The notes under the pieces were generated by a model. It was not told the DNA's origin, did not search any database, and was given only the letters and a program-made list of their open reading frames with translations. The translations under genes and the position numbers were made by a program. A DNA stretch of 64,000 bases from Scatophagus argus. Taxonomy: Eukaryota > Chordata > Actinopteri > Scatophagidae. Location of the stretch: NCBI RefSeq assembly GCF_020382885.2, contig NC_058504.1:22309545-22373544 (forward strand), read 5' to 3'. Of the stretch, positions 36,436 to 49,300 are shown piece after piece; the stretch's first letter is position 1, and each line of letters starts with the position of its first letter.

Positions 36436-39400
36436 TAGTATTTACGATGTTGACAAGCTCGCCGATTAAGCTAACACTGTACATATAGTCGAGGCATTGC
36501 AAAGTTTATTTTCGCGGTCACCGAATCGGTAAAAACATAAAAACAGCTGGTTTGTATCCTTTAAAATATAAGCTGTAAACCCAATGTGTTGTCTTCTGGT
36601 GGGTTTCAACATGAGGGCGCCGGGAAAGCAGTTTAAAACAACAACGGCTGGTTTAAAACAACATTTCTCATTCAGCCGCCGGGAGTGTCATTGTACTGTA
36701 CCAAAGATATTCTACAAAAAAGATGAACCACTCTGTTGCTAGAACTGACCACAAGACATCAATAAATGGTTTTAAAAAGAGTACAAATGCAGGATACTGA
36801 AAAAGATAACTTAGAAAAATATTAATTTAGGCGTTTTAACACCAGCGTATCCTTCAGGGCCTGGCAGCTTCTAGTCACTTAAATGTAATGGCTCGTAGCT
36901 GATAATGAATCTGTGAAGACTCAAAAACAACAGAGAATAATCCACTCTGATTAAAATGATTTTATTTAACAGTTTATGCAGCTTTCCGTCTTTAATACTT
37001 ACTCTCCTCTACAATCTGAGTATTATCAGCAAAATCTATGTAAAGTTTAAAAATTAGAACTATCCATTGTGCAGTAAAATGGTCCCTATCCTATATGTAT
37101 GCGCAGCTCCGTAGTCATGTTCGTAACGACGCATTTTCAGCTAATCCAAAATGGGTTTTGCATGGTTAAGTCGCAGAATTTTACTTACTAACTGAAGCTG
37201 AAAAAGGTAGTAATGTAAAATGTACAATATTTGCCTCTGAGAAGTAGAGTACACAGCAGGCAAAAGAGTGAGAGATCTACGCTTTTTTAACCTCTCTGAC
37301 TGCACTTAACAGCATAACACAACACACTCCTCCTTCTCTTTAACCCTTCAGAACAGTTTCATTTTTCTGTGTGGCTTTCCTTCTCAAGAGGACTCATTTG
37401 TGATAAAGTGATAAGACATGAAGATGTTCAAAATGTGCAAACAGTTTATGCGATTACGTGTGTGCATCAGCCCCCAAATTATTGGCAGAGATTTTTTTTC
37501 TGGCCATGTATGTTCACACTTTTGGTTTTAAATGCATTAGAGTCCTTCTGCTTTTATTTATTTCTTTTTTTTTTTTTTCAAAAATGTCATGTAAACCTTC
37601 CTGACTGTTGCTGGTCTCCTAACTTAGTCACACTTTCTGAAAACAACAAATATATTCTGTGAAAAAAAAATCACATAACACAATACAAATCTCATATGTT
37701 AGTATAGGATGAATGTTGTAATGTACACACAGTTTGTACAAAACCTGACTGTAAACTTTTTATGTACCGTAAATGCTTAATTTTTGATCCCTCTGTTAAA
37801 TCTCTTTTAGAAAAGCAAGGAAGTATTTATAGCCTTACTTAAGTTCTAATAACACACTTTATAAACACTCTGTTATGCAAAAGTCCTGTGCTGAAAAAGT
37901 TCCGTAGGTAAAGTATGTAAGTTCAATCAGGAAGATGTACTTTAAGCCTTAAAAGTAAAAATACTTCATGCATTGAAGTGAAAGCAGGATTTTGGTTGAG
38001 GCAGAGCTCATTGGAACGTATTTTGTACAGGACTGCAGATAATGATCATTTTCATCAAGAATTAATCTTCTGATTATTTTCTCCCTTAATTGATTGATTG
38101 TTTGGTTTGCAAAACGTTTGGCTTCTGGCATCTCTACTGCAGACAGGAAGAGACTGGACAAAGTCATCAGGAAGGCCAGCTCCATCCTAGGGATCCCCCT
38201 CAACCCAGTACAGGTGGTGGGAGAGAGAAGGATGATAGCCAAGCTATCCTCTCTGATGGAGAACGACTCCCCCCTGCATGAGACTCTGACAGCACTGAGC
38301 AGCTCCTTCAGTAGAAGGCTGCTTCACCCCAAGTGTGTGAAGGAGCCTTACCACAGGTCCTTCCTCCCTGCTGCTGTGAGGCTGTACAACCAGCACTGCT
38401 CCCGGCAGACCCCATGCACTCCACCACAAACTGAATCTCAGTAAATCACTGTGCAATAATCCCCCCTCCTAGTGCAATGCAGTAACTTTTTACTGCTAAC
38501 TATTTAAAAATTGTGAAATTCTGTAAACATCATGTGGATGTATCATGTGTTTTGCTTTTCTTTAGAAAAGGGTGTAAATATCCTTGTATTTGTATATCAT
38601 TTTTACTAGACCTACCTGTGCCTTTATTTTCTCTATCCTTGTGGTGCTGTGACAATGTGAATTTCCTCAGTGCTGGACCGATAAAGGCCTATTCTATCTT
38701 ATCTTATCTTATCTTATCGATTGAGGGGCTGGAATCATGAAATACAAACTTTGAGGATCACCAAAGTTCTTGTGTTTATCCGGTAATCATGTCAGATGTA
38801 CTTGTAGCAGTTTAATTTGTAAATTTGTATAAATCTGAATATTATAAGCCTTTATTTTGTATGCAAAAATCTTAAAGGACAAATGACGTGAAGTAAAAAA
38901 TGTAATATTTTTCTCAGAAGAGTAGAAGTAGATCTGATCAACATAACTCCAGAGAAAACTCTGATTAATAGATCAGTTTGCTGAAGCATATTAACATTTG
39001 ATTCAGCCTGAGTCAGTGTTGAGTAGCTGACTGAGGGGTTGTTTTACATGAAGCCGTGATGACTAATGTGTTTTTGACACGTCCTCCAGATGGGAAGAAG
39101 AGCATTTTCTAAAATCACACTGGAAACCCAGCCGAGAAACTGAAAGATGTAAAACTTCTGAAGGTCAGTACATGTCTGTGCTTGTGCTAAAAACAGAGAT
39201 TCCAGCAGCTGTTTTGTTTCACCATCATTATTTCCGTTAGGAGAGTGCAGCGTGCCATATTTCATGACAATAGTTCTACCACATGTTGCTGGGGATCCCA
39301 CCACAGTTCTGGGCGGGGACCAAAATCCCAGCCACACTCTTAACCTCACCATAACCACATCAAATCTTTACCTAACCCCAGCCATCACCAAAGATAGCCA

Positions 39401-40130
39401 CTTTCAAGGTAAAAGCTGGTCAAAGCTGACATTTAAACACGATTGCTTTTAATTCTCATGCTAAACTTAACATTTTCGACAACAAGATTCATCACTTCTG
39501 TATCTGAAATTGCACCGTTGACGTTTACAGCCTTCTGCGATGGAGAGAATTGCTTTTTAAAAAGTTTGCAGGCAGAGGTTGAAGTTGGCACATTTAGGTT
39601 TCTGATTTTAAGTTGAGATTGAGTTGGATGGTGGGAACTTGTGTTATTTTCTTTATTTTGCACCATTTTAGGATGCAACAAGTTGCAAATACAGCAAATG
39701 AAAAAGTAGGTGGAAAAAGTACAGAGTAAAAATAATGAATATTGCTGTAAGAATTCTGCTGTGATGGTGGGCGAAACAACAACATCTGACAATTTAATCC
39801 TAAGAATAAAGTGTTTTTTTTCAATCTTTTTCATCTTTTTTCCAGATAACTTTAATACACAGACTTTAATATCTCACTGTGCAGCATCATATCTTGGCTC
39901 AGTATGAAAAATTTCAAAAGACACTGAATGATAAATTTGTACAGATATTAACAATAATATTGCTAGAGGAGATTGAACTTTTCCCTGAATGTAATTTTGT
40001 CCTCACATTTTTACTAAATTAATGATTTATGAATATTTTTTATTTATTTATTAGTGTAGACACAACATCGACCAGGTAACCTCCTTAAAATTAATAATGA
40101 ATGACACACTCAACGGATCAATGTTGAAAT
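36436..40130. other. Intergenic region between divergent slc49a3 and pcgf3
   Basis: About 3.7 kb separates the slc49a3 start from the GC-rich pcgf3 promoter. The first few hundred bases form the slc49a3 5' flank. A minus-strand ATG at 36502 opens a frame that overlaps the slc49a3 start out of frame. The LINE 3' end lies at 38094-38719. The remainder is AT-rich, with decayed repeat-like motifs (AAGTAGAAGTAG, AAAAGTACTT types) near 37190-37260 and 37850-38090. No gene was seen. Confidence 0.55.
38094..38719 (+). mobile_element. LINE 3' end: reverse-transcriptase C-terminus, 3'UTR and CTTAT tail
   Basis: The plus frame 38094-38444 reads DRKRLDKVIRKASSILGI, VVGERRMIAKLSSLMEND, HETLTALSSSFSRRLL and HRSFLPAAVRLYN before a TAA. 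This is the typical C-terminus of ORF2 in 5'-truncated fish non-LTR retrotransposons. About 250 bases of 3'UTR follow, ending in ATAAAGGCCTATTCTATCTT and a pure CTTAT array (38694-38719). The truncation at the 5' side and the microsatellite tail are the expected form of a LINE insertion. Confidence 0.8.
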
Positions 40131-40351
40131 TATTAGCTGCACTCAACCCCCAGCCCCCCCCCGCGAAAAAAAATCTCCCACCATCTCCCCCTCCACCTCC
40201 GCCGAGCGTTACGCATGCGCAGATCTCCTCCAGGAGTGCTGTTTCGGCCTGTTCCGCGGCCGCTCGGTCATTTTCGCCTCTTTGTTTTACTGATAGTGGA
40301 TTTAACTCGGATTCAACCCAATATCCAGCGGACTGTGCTGCTCCCAGACAG
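40131..40351 (+). promoter_or_regulatory. pcgf3: pcgf3 promoter and untranslated exon 1
   Basis: This GC-rich block stands out from AT-rich surroundings, with a palindromic NRF1-type motif CGCATGCGCA at 40212-40221. Transcription probably starts just downstream. The exon ends at 40351, where CCCAGACAG meets a strong donor GTTAGT. CpG-rich sequence continues to about 40560. No coding sequence is assigned; exon 1 is inferred from the donor and from its position upstream of the pcgf3 coding exon, so the start is approximate. Confidence 0.6.
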
Positions 40352-43300
40352 GTTAGTTCGTCTAACTCCATTTGTTCTCTTTATGTTCTGTCCTCGGCGG
40401 GTCTACAGCCGGTTCTCGGTCCCGGTTCGTGCCCCCTCCTCCTCATTTTTCGCACGTCTCTTTCCGCTTGGTGCTACGGGGCATGCTGTACGTGTTGTTT
40501 TATGTCTGTGTGGTGGTGTATGGCCGCGCCGGGCCCTGCAGTTGCACACCGGGGATGGGGGGGTTTCTAAGGGGAAACGTGCATTGTAAAGGAAGGTTTA
40601 ACGCTAGCCGGGATGCACACAGTTAGCCGTACCGGTGAAGAAGCACTGGCAGCCGCCTCTCTGCCTGTCTCGTCATGTTTAAATGCTGTTGTTCCTCTCA
40701 GCCAAACACCAATTCTTCTTTCCCTTTGAGCTGGAATGTTCTTTTAAAAAAAACAACCCTCCTGGTCCACCATTAGGCTAACCCCTTCCTTCTGTCGTCC
40801 AAAGTTCAGTGTGTATGTGTGTGTGTGGATCCACATGAGGTTTGGATTAAATCAAGACAGAAAGTTGCTGCATTTTTTCTCTTCTGGGTGGATGTCGCCC
40901 CTCGCCAGACTGCTGCTGCAGAGCCCCGTGTGACATTGTGGGGGTGGGAAGGCATGCAGGGAGCAGCCAACAAGTCTGCAGTTTTTTGTTTTGTTTTTAT
41001 GTTTTTGTTTTGTTTTGGAGAGGGGGGGGGTCAAGCTAAAATATCACACAGCGATTAACATGTTTCAGTGTGGTGTGGGTACAACAGAACACAAGCAGAT
41101 TCTGGGGTTTCCTCAACTTTTTTTCCTCGCAATGGGCTCTGCAGCACAGGAAGCGTGGTGAGGGTGATGGGCAGGTCAAAAGGTGTCCATGGTAAAAGTG
41201 GGCTAAATGTGGGTGGCTGTGTAAGCATCGTCTCAGCCACATTTCTAAGGTGTACACTTTCACATCAGGTCGCTTTTTCGTGTCATTAAAGTCCCTCTTC
41301 ACGTTGGCGCTAGAAGGCTGTTTTCGCATTCATCTGGTGAAGTTTAACACGTGAATGCACCACAAGGATATTAGTTGTGGTCCTGTATGCAAGTTGCACA
41401 AGTGTGATGTAATGGACATAGGAAACCGAACTCGAGGTAGAAATAATGCAAATTATCATTTAAAGTGTTGGGATTGTTGGTAGGGGTGTTGTGGATCCTT
41501 AAAGTTAATTTTCTTAAAACAAATAGAAGAACAAATTCTCATCCCTCTGGTGCAGCGACCTGTCTTATTCTTCCTGTAAAGTTACAGAGACTCATTTCTC
41601 AAAATATACCCTTCCTTTCAACACTTTCTGCAGTTTTTTAAAAAAAGAGAACAAGGACAGAAAGTGCTTGGTAGGATTGCAAGTTTTGTCCTTGTACATT
41701 TAACGTCTAAAATCTTTCAGTTTTCTTCCAAATTTAGCCCATTAGAAGTGTAGGCGTCCTGACATGTTTGATCTGCACGGTACCAAATCAGTGCGTGCAC
41801 TGTAAGCCACACTGAGCAGACTTTTTGTGCTCTATCATGTATATGTTGGCAGCTCCACACAGCAGTTAAGTCAGTGAACTGAACCAGAACCCGACTAACA
41901 GGGTGGTTGTTGAAAGCCCTTAACTCACATGTCGCCTGCTAATGAATGAATGAATGAATGAATGAATTTATTTGTGATCTTCGGTGCACCTACTGAACAA
42001 GTGTTTCCTCTGCTGTTGGGAACCTCAGTAGCTCTAAATGTGGCAAGCTGCTGCTGCTAAGCTGAACCCAGCATGCTCGTGTTTTAACAGCAGAGGGCTG
42101 ACATCTGATGTTGATGAGTCCAGCCTTTTGCTGCCATGGGACGTTCACTCACTCTTCATTTGAGTTATTTTTTTTTTTGTCAAACTGGCCAGACAACAGA
42201 AAAATCTGTGGAGCCTCAGTCAGAAGTGAAAGGGTGCTTTCTAATTTAAGCTGATAAAACGTAAAGATGGTGCTTCAAATAGCTATAAACTAAACCCCTT
42301 CATGCAGGTGTCATTTCTTGGCCCTAACTGACCTGAATGACGTTTCTGGGCCAGCTGAATGTCACTTGGCCTGTACTCAAAAATACCATATGATATGGCT
42401 GTTGCATAAGACCGCACATACCTGCCATTTTAGGTTTCTGCTTACTTTGCAGGGAATTGCCACATTACCCACAGCTTTTCTGGACAGCTGAACTCTGACC
42501 TGAAATTGATCTTTTGAGTTTGTTTTTTTTTTAAATGCTGCAGCAAGATTTCTAGTTTGCAGTTTCCACAAACTATCAAAAGGACATTTATTTTGACTCC
42601 CTCATCCCAACTCATTCATCCATGCTCTGTTTAAACGATGCTAATGGTCCCACTGGGAAGTCAGATAAAACTGTTGGCCCTATAGGACAGGTGAGCAGAA
42701 TATGGCCTCTTTAGGAGTAGTACTGCTTGATAATGAAAAAACAGTAGTGGCTTAGGCACCAGAAGATGCATTTTTTCTTTTCTTGGACAGGAAATTATCT
42801 CAGGCAGCTTTCTAAATGAGCTACTGAGCCACTGTGGTGAATCCCTCGCCTACAGATCGAGCTACAGCTTGCAGAAGCTGCTCAAACCTGATCTCACTTT
42901 CTCCTCCGTGAGGGGCCGTACCATTCAGGGCCTGTGAAGTTCGGTCCGAATGAGTTTAAAAGCTTATCAGATGCAGGACTATCCTTGGTCTAAACATGAT
43001 GTTAAGTTCTGGTCAGACCACCATTTAAATCAGCAAAATATTTCAGTACATTTCAAATTGAGTGATCAGCAGAAACACTCAAAATTGAAGCCATTATCTT
43101 TTTTCTTTTTTACAAGTGTACCAGTAGCATGCAGCTGTATGCCCACTTTACACTGGAGAAAAAACCCAGTAACATCTGGCTTTCATCTTCAGTGGGAAAA
43201 GGTACAATGAGCATTGATTCCTGGGTCAGATGACTCTGCTGAGGTTATCGGCTCCAGCTCTGATTTGCTGTCATGTACATGCCACTGACTGTCACTGGTC

Positions 43301-46300
43301 TCCATGCTGTTACTGCTGTTCCCTGCTTTGTAGCTGGGACGTGAAACACCAACAAAAACCTGTCTACTGGCGATGTGAAAGTCACCTATCTTATTTAGCG
43401 GCTAATTTTGGCACAAAAAGGCTTTAATGCTGCTGACTTTTGAGGGATTGATGAGCCGGAGGTGTGATGAATTGAGATGTAGACTAGAGGACACACAGTT
43501 AAACAATACACCACTAAAGAAAATGGTAAGAAAAATGTTCAAACCAGACAGTTTTTTGGCAGTAGGATGAAAAGTCTTTACCTAGAATTAAATCAGTGCT
43601 GATGAGTCAGGTCTGTCCAGATAAGATTCATGTCCTCACTCAGCTTTCAGAGATCATATCTTTTTGTGTCTGCGTTTGAGCAACTGGTCGTCAACAGGTT
43701 GTGTGAATTGAAACAGTCTGACTTCATTTGTGTTGACGTTAGAAACGCCAGCCGACAGACACAGAGCCTGATTTAGGTTGGAGAAAACATCAGAAAACAG
43801 CCAGTGAGCGTCAGACAGTTTCTCTTTCTCTGTTCCACCTCCTGCGCGCTTTATTCTTCGGGTCTTTTTTGGATGTTTGGGTGTCTTCCAGACTCACTTC
43901 ACAGCTCAGCCAGTTTAATGAAGATGCTGTATGCTAGGTTTATGGATGCTGAAAGCTGTTTTCTCTCTCTGGTGTAACCTTCAGCCGCTGTTTCACCCAC
44001 AGCTTGTTCTGTTGAGATGTTTGTGACTTCGCTACCAAACCTGTAAAGCAGGAAATCACCCAAAATGTGTCACTTGAATCAGAATTTTCTTTGTTTAGCA
44101 TTTTTTCTCTTAAGAATTAAAACAGAACAATAAAATATTGTGCTTTTTTAAAAAAAATATTTTTAACACTAATTGCTGGAGGCCTGCTGCCCACTCCGCT
44201 TTTCGGGTGAGTGTTTAGCTTCTTCTCACTGGCATGAACAAAGACCTGAGAGAGAGAGAAATTATGCTTAAAGCTGAATTTGAGATTAAAGATTTGTTAA
44301 ATGATTATTTCACCTCCGCCGTGCCATTCACCAGCTCCCTTCACACTAAACTGCAACGCTCTGGTTAAGAGCCTCTCTTTAGAGAATCAAGCAGGCAATG
44401 ATAGAACAGGTCAGCTTTTATTTAATGGTCTGTCAGCTGTTTGATGGTCAAGGGTCAGCAAAGGTCTGCTCCAGCTTCTCTTGAAGAGTGACAGCACTAT
44501 TTAGCCTCTCTGTCACTTTAACGAGCCCAGATAACCTTTGTAAACGAACATCATGGGACCAAATGAGGGATTAATTACTTGCTCGCCTTGTACTTCAGCC
44601 AGGCTTGTACAGTAAATGGGTAATAACTGTCATCTCTGGGTCTGCATGCGACTCGGCCTGAGTCCACAGTTTGTGGTTAAAACTGGAAAAGCGAGATGGC
44701 ACTTCACTGCTGCGAGCCTGTTTGCCAGCAAACCCCACATAATGGCTCATTGCATCCTCCTTGTTGAGGCAAGTCTTCCCACCACTGCAGATTGAATGGT
44801 GTGTTTGAATATGTTAACTTTGAGAAATGGAAAAGGGAAATTCTTATTTGTTTAGTCTAAAAAGCAACAGTTTGGCTGACAGGCGTTTGTGAACTCTCAG
44901 CTAAACTACAGTGTGTGTACAGGATGTACCTCATCTGACTTAGACCAGAGATTTAGTGTTGAAGTAAGGTCTGACTGACATTTGCTGACATATTATAAGC
45001 TAAATCAGCAATTGGTTAATCAGAAAAACTGCCAACAGGTTGATTCGTGGTAACAAATTTATTTATTTTTGCACTGACATCTGAAAGTATCTTCACAACC
45101 AGCTGTTTGTTATCCAGTGAGGTTTATCCTCCATCTTCCTCCCTGATGCCACCATTTGAAGTGACATGACCTTCAGTGACCTTGTAAGGACCAGCCAGAA
45201 TTACATCAGTGCAGATCTTTCATGAGTTTAAATGTTTTCCACAGTTAACACTGGCAATCTTACAATAAGCCAATCACAAAGCCCGGAAAAACGGTGTGAG
45301 ACAAGCCCCTAGGAAATGCCAGAGCTGCCGGCGTTTGCTTGGTCAGTGAAGGAGGGACATACCAGCTTCCCCTTGGCATCGTATTGTGTTGTTAAGTCCA
45401 CATTGCCCAGTCTGAGTGGGACTGTAGGACTTTCACACACACTGCTTTGTTTGCTGGTTTAACACAACTACTGAAACCTGACTTGTGGGGTGGTCTGCTT
45501 GTGTTGAAGTGCTGAATTCTGATGGCACACATTGAAGTGTTTGCTTCATTGTTTTCGTATGGTTTGACTAAAACATTTCCTTTCTGTTTTGCATCTATTA
45601 TCAATGTCACATTTTCTTTTCCTAATTTAAAATTGTCTCCTGACAGAGCTTGTCTCACCGTCATGGCGTCCAGTGCCTTTCCCCTCCCCCAAATGCTCCC
45701 TTCCTCTCATGGTCTTTGGTGTTTGTTATCAAGAAGGTCAGCAGGTCAAGAGCTTCAGAGGAGGTCCACTTTGACCTAAACATTTTTCTCTTAACAGTGT
45801 GTGTTCTGCGTCAGTGACGGCTTTAAGCTACGAGTGACAGTTTAGTTTCAGAATCCAGACTTGGATGGTAGAAGTCTCTGTGATTTGTGTCAGAAAGCTG
45901 GTATATTGTTCCCTGCTGCTCAGGAAGTGAGGTGGGGTTTTTTATGCTGCCAGTTTGTGTTGAATAAATAGAATCAGTGGACTCGCATGAGGAGTGATGA
46001 AGTCACCACAGATGAACAGAGAACGAGAGAAACCAGTCATACCTAGAAAGCGATTACAAAAGGTCTCTTTATAGTTGACTTTCACTCTAAAGTTGCTTTA
46101 CGGCACAAAATGAAAACCAGTTTCACACACCGGTTTCAGTTGCAATACAGTTTTATTTCAGTTCTTTGACTGTTTAACTGCTAATAAAACAACATTTCTG
46201 CCTGGAATTAGTTGAAATCAGTAGTTTAGCCATTATTGCCTGTATTTATTATGGATGGACTGATTATCGGATGGGATATTGAGCAGTTTTTCAGTGTTTC

Positions 46301-49300
46301 TGGGTACCCTGTGTGTTGGAGTTTGACACACACAAGCACAGGACTTCAACTGCGTTCAGGTGCACCTCGTAAACTTTGAAATCAACACTGAAATGACCAC
46401 AAGGGTTGCTTAAAGGGGGAAAGTTTCAGTGTTTGAAATATATCGGCCTTCACAGTACATTTATACAACAGGTCCCCGTGTACATCTGTGATAATGTTCA
46501 TGTTTTACTGCAATCTCTTTTAATAGTTAAACATACCAATAAAAAAAATGCTGAACAGATAGATTTTTTTCCATCTGCCAGTCAACTTGGCAAAAAGAAA
46601 ATATCGGACACTGCAAGTAAAGCACAAGCACCTCAACGACAGTGTAGTTGTAGTTTCACAGTGTCTTCATCGCTGGCTGTCATCAGTTCCTTTCTTGGCT
46701 GCTGTAAAATCCATGGTCCCTCAGAAGTGAGGAAATGATAGATGACATCCTCTTTACAACAGGAAGTAAAGCTCTTAAGAGAAATGAGGCTTTTATTTGA
46801 AAAAACCTGAGTGCTGCTTACTTGCCTACTGCCTACTTTTAGGATGAATGTCTTCTCTGGTTGAGAAAACTCCTTAACCTGCTGCTGCTCACGTGGATTT
46901 AAGAAAAGCAGAGAACTCTCATTCGCATACCAGTGAGGCTGCAAAGTTGCTAATCGTGGGTGAGTGTGGTTTTACTGGGTGTCACCACGAACACAAAGCA
47001 GGGTGATGTTTGAAAGGAAATACACTCACCAAGCCCTCCCTGGGCAAACACAGGTTTAAAATACAGTATATTGGCACGGCGTAGTCAGGGTAAGTGTGCA
47101 CTAAGCGCATTTCGTTAACAAAGTGACATTTCTGACAAAGGCCTTTTGACAGGCAGGGTAAGATAAGTAAATTATGAAACTGACATTCTTTTACAAAGTG
47201 ATGTGGGCAGTAATGATCAAACTTGTAAACCTTCAGCATTGAAACTTTTGTCACTCTAACCAGATCAGGGTCACATGGAGGCTATTTATGCTTCACAATT
47301 TTAATTTTCACAATAAAATCTCAGCCCGATTCATTAAAATAGAATCAGATTTATTAAGAGAATGCTCATCTTTTCATAGCTCAGACTGCTTCAGCTGGAA
47401 TCCGCTGCCTGCAGTTGTAAAAATCACACTAATAATAACAATATTCAGCATGAAGTTGCAAAATTCTGGCCTTTGTTTTTTGTTGAAACCACATCGACTC
47501 TCTTTTATCTGATAAAAGCTAATCCTCTGATTTATTTATTTTCCTCCTCCAACGGACAAATGCTTGTTTCAGTCCTAATCATGCTTTTACACAGATTATT
47601 TTGAGCTCCGAGTCTTACGATGCTGTCAGAGAGGGAGAGCGCCCTGTAAAAATCAAACTTGTGTCAGACGGTTAATTTAAACGAGAGTGTTTGTAGGGCT
47701 GTAAAAATGCCCCAGGCTTATGCTGTCTGCGCTGATACCACCTCAGTGATGAGCATCATGTTCCATCAGAATCTTTATTTCTTATGACTTCTTACCTCAA
47801 CTCAGATCTGGGTCTGCTATAGATCAATGACCGTGAAGTGGAATAACAAAGGTTTTCCGTACACTGTCCCACTGGTCCCAATGCTCTGACCTCAACTGTT
47901 GATTAGCTAATTTCAGCCAGGTGCCTGACCACACATCACAACCTGTCTGATCTGTTTGTCCCTACTTTTCATAACTTGTCTGCAAAGTGGACCGACAGAG
48001 TGACTCATCCATTAATCACTGGCTGTGCTGATTCTCCTCTCTTTGGTGCTCTAAGTGTATCTTGTTTTTGTCTAATGAAATCAAAGGTTTGAGAAATGTT
48101 GTGTGGCTGAAAAGTTCCTAAAAAGGCCCCACAGGTTCGTGAAAACTGAGCATGGATGCCAAGTTTAATATTTTTCAATTTTTCACATGACTGACGGTCA
48201 CATATTGTAGTGCATTATGCTGAAAGGGTTTCAGTAGTTTTTTCTTAATGAGAATTTTTAAAAACCTTTGTTTCATTTTGTACAAGACTTTTAAACTGTG
48301 ATTTTGGTGGTTATCACAAACTTATGGTTGTATAATTTTTACACTTGTCAATAGAGCCCTGGATCTGGGGCTGATACTGATATTAGGAAGTAAAACAAAG
48401 ATCCTATATCAATTTATTGGCTGATATTCTTTTATTTATTGTCCGAAAATGACATCAGCTGACTGAAAAAGTAAACTTGAGTGGGATATGTTCTCTTTAA
48501 AGGGGCATCCTTGTAGTCATTTGCCAGAATATTTCAACAGACAAGATGCTTTTTACAAGAGATAAAAAGTTGGTTACCCCTCCACTGTGACTGGTGAACC
48601 ACAGGTGGTGAATACACCATTCACAGCCAAAACAAAGCACCATTTAGGAGTCACTGGTGGGTCAGGGATGAGCACCTGGGATAGAGAAGAGCACTTTGCA
48701 TCTTTGTGACATGAAGCCAAGATTACGCTGTTACACCAAAGCAACATGGTGACTTGAATAGGAAAGGGAGTATTTTATTCTGTGAAACAACAGACACACG
48801 CAGCCTTTTATTTTGTCCACTCATCACAATCGGCTGTCTGTGATGTAGCTGGCTCAGGTTCATCTTAAAACATGCTTTTTAGTTGCTGCTGTCATCCACC
48901 TGCTGTACCACGATAAATACTGAACTGTAACACAAGAAATTCATAATAATCCTGCCATAATTTATCCTAATGGATTATGTTAAAAGTACAGAGTGACAGC
49001 AGTCCTAATTACTTGTATGTAATGACTTTTTATTGGTATAGGTGCTGTCTGGTGAATTGCGTTCATGCCAAATTAACCGCTGAGTTAACTGGCGTTCTTG
49101 GAGCTGATGGTTGTTATGTTTTCTCCTCTGGACCAAAGGGCAGTTGACTTCAGGAGAGGTTATCAGTGTTGGTAGCTGCGATTGGCTGGAGCTAAAAGGT
49201 GTGGTTAACCAATGGCTGTGCTGTTATCCAGAGCTTAACAGAGTTGATCAACAGGTCATAATGTAACCCAGTGTTGGTACGGCCTGCAACATTTTCATAC

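Noticed and set aside
38094..38444. A host gene of 116 codons
   Set aside because: The sequence is the C-terminus of a LINE reverse transcriptase followed by a LINE tail, not a cellular gene.
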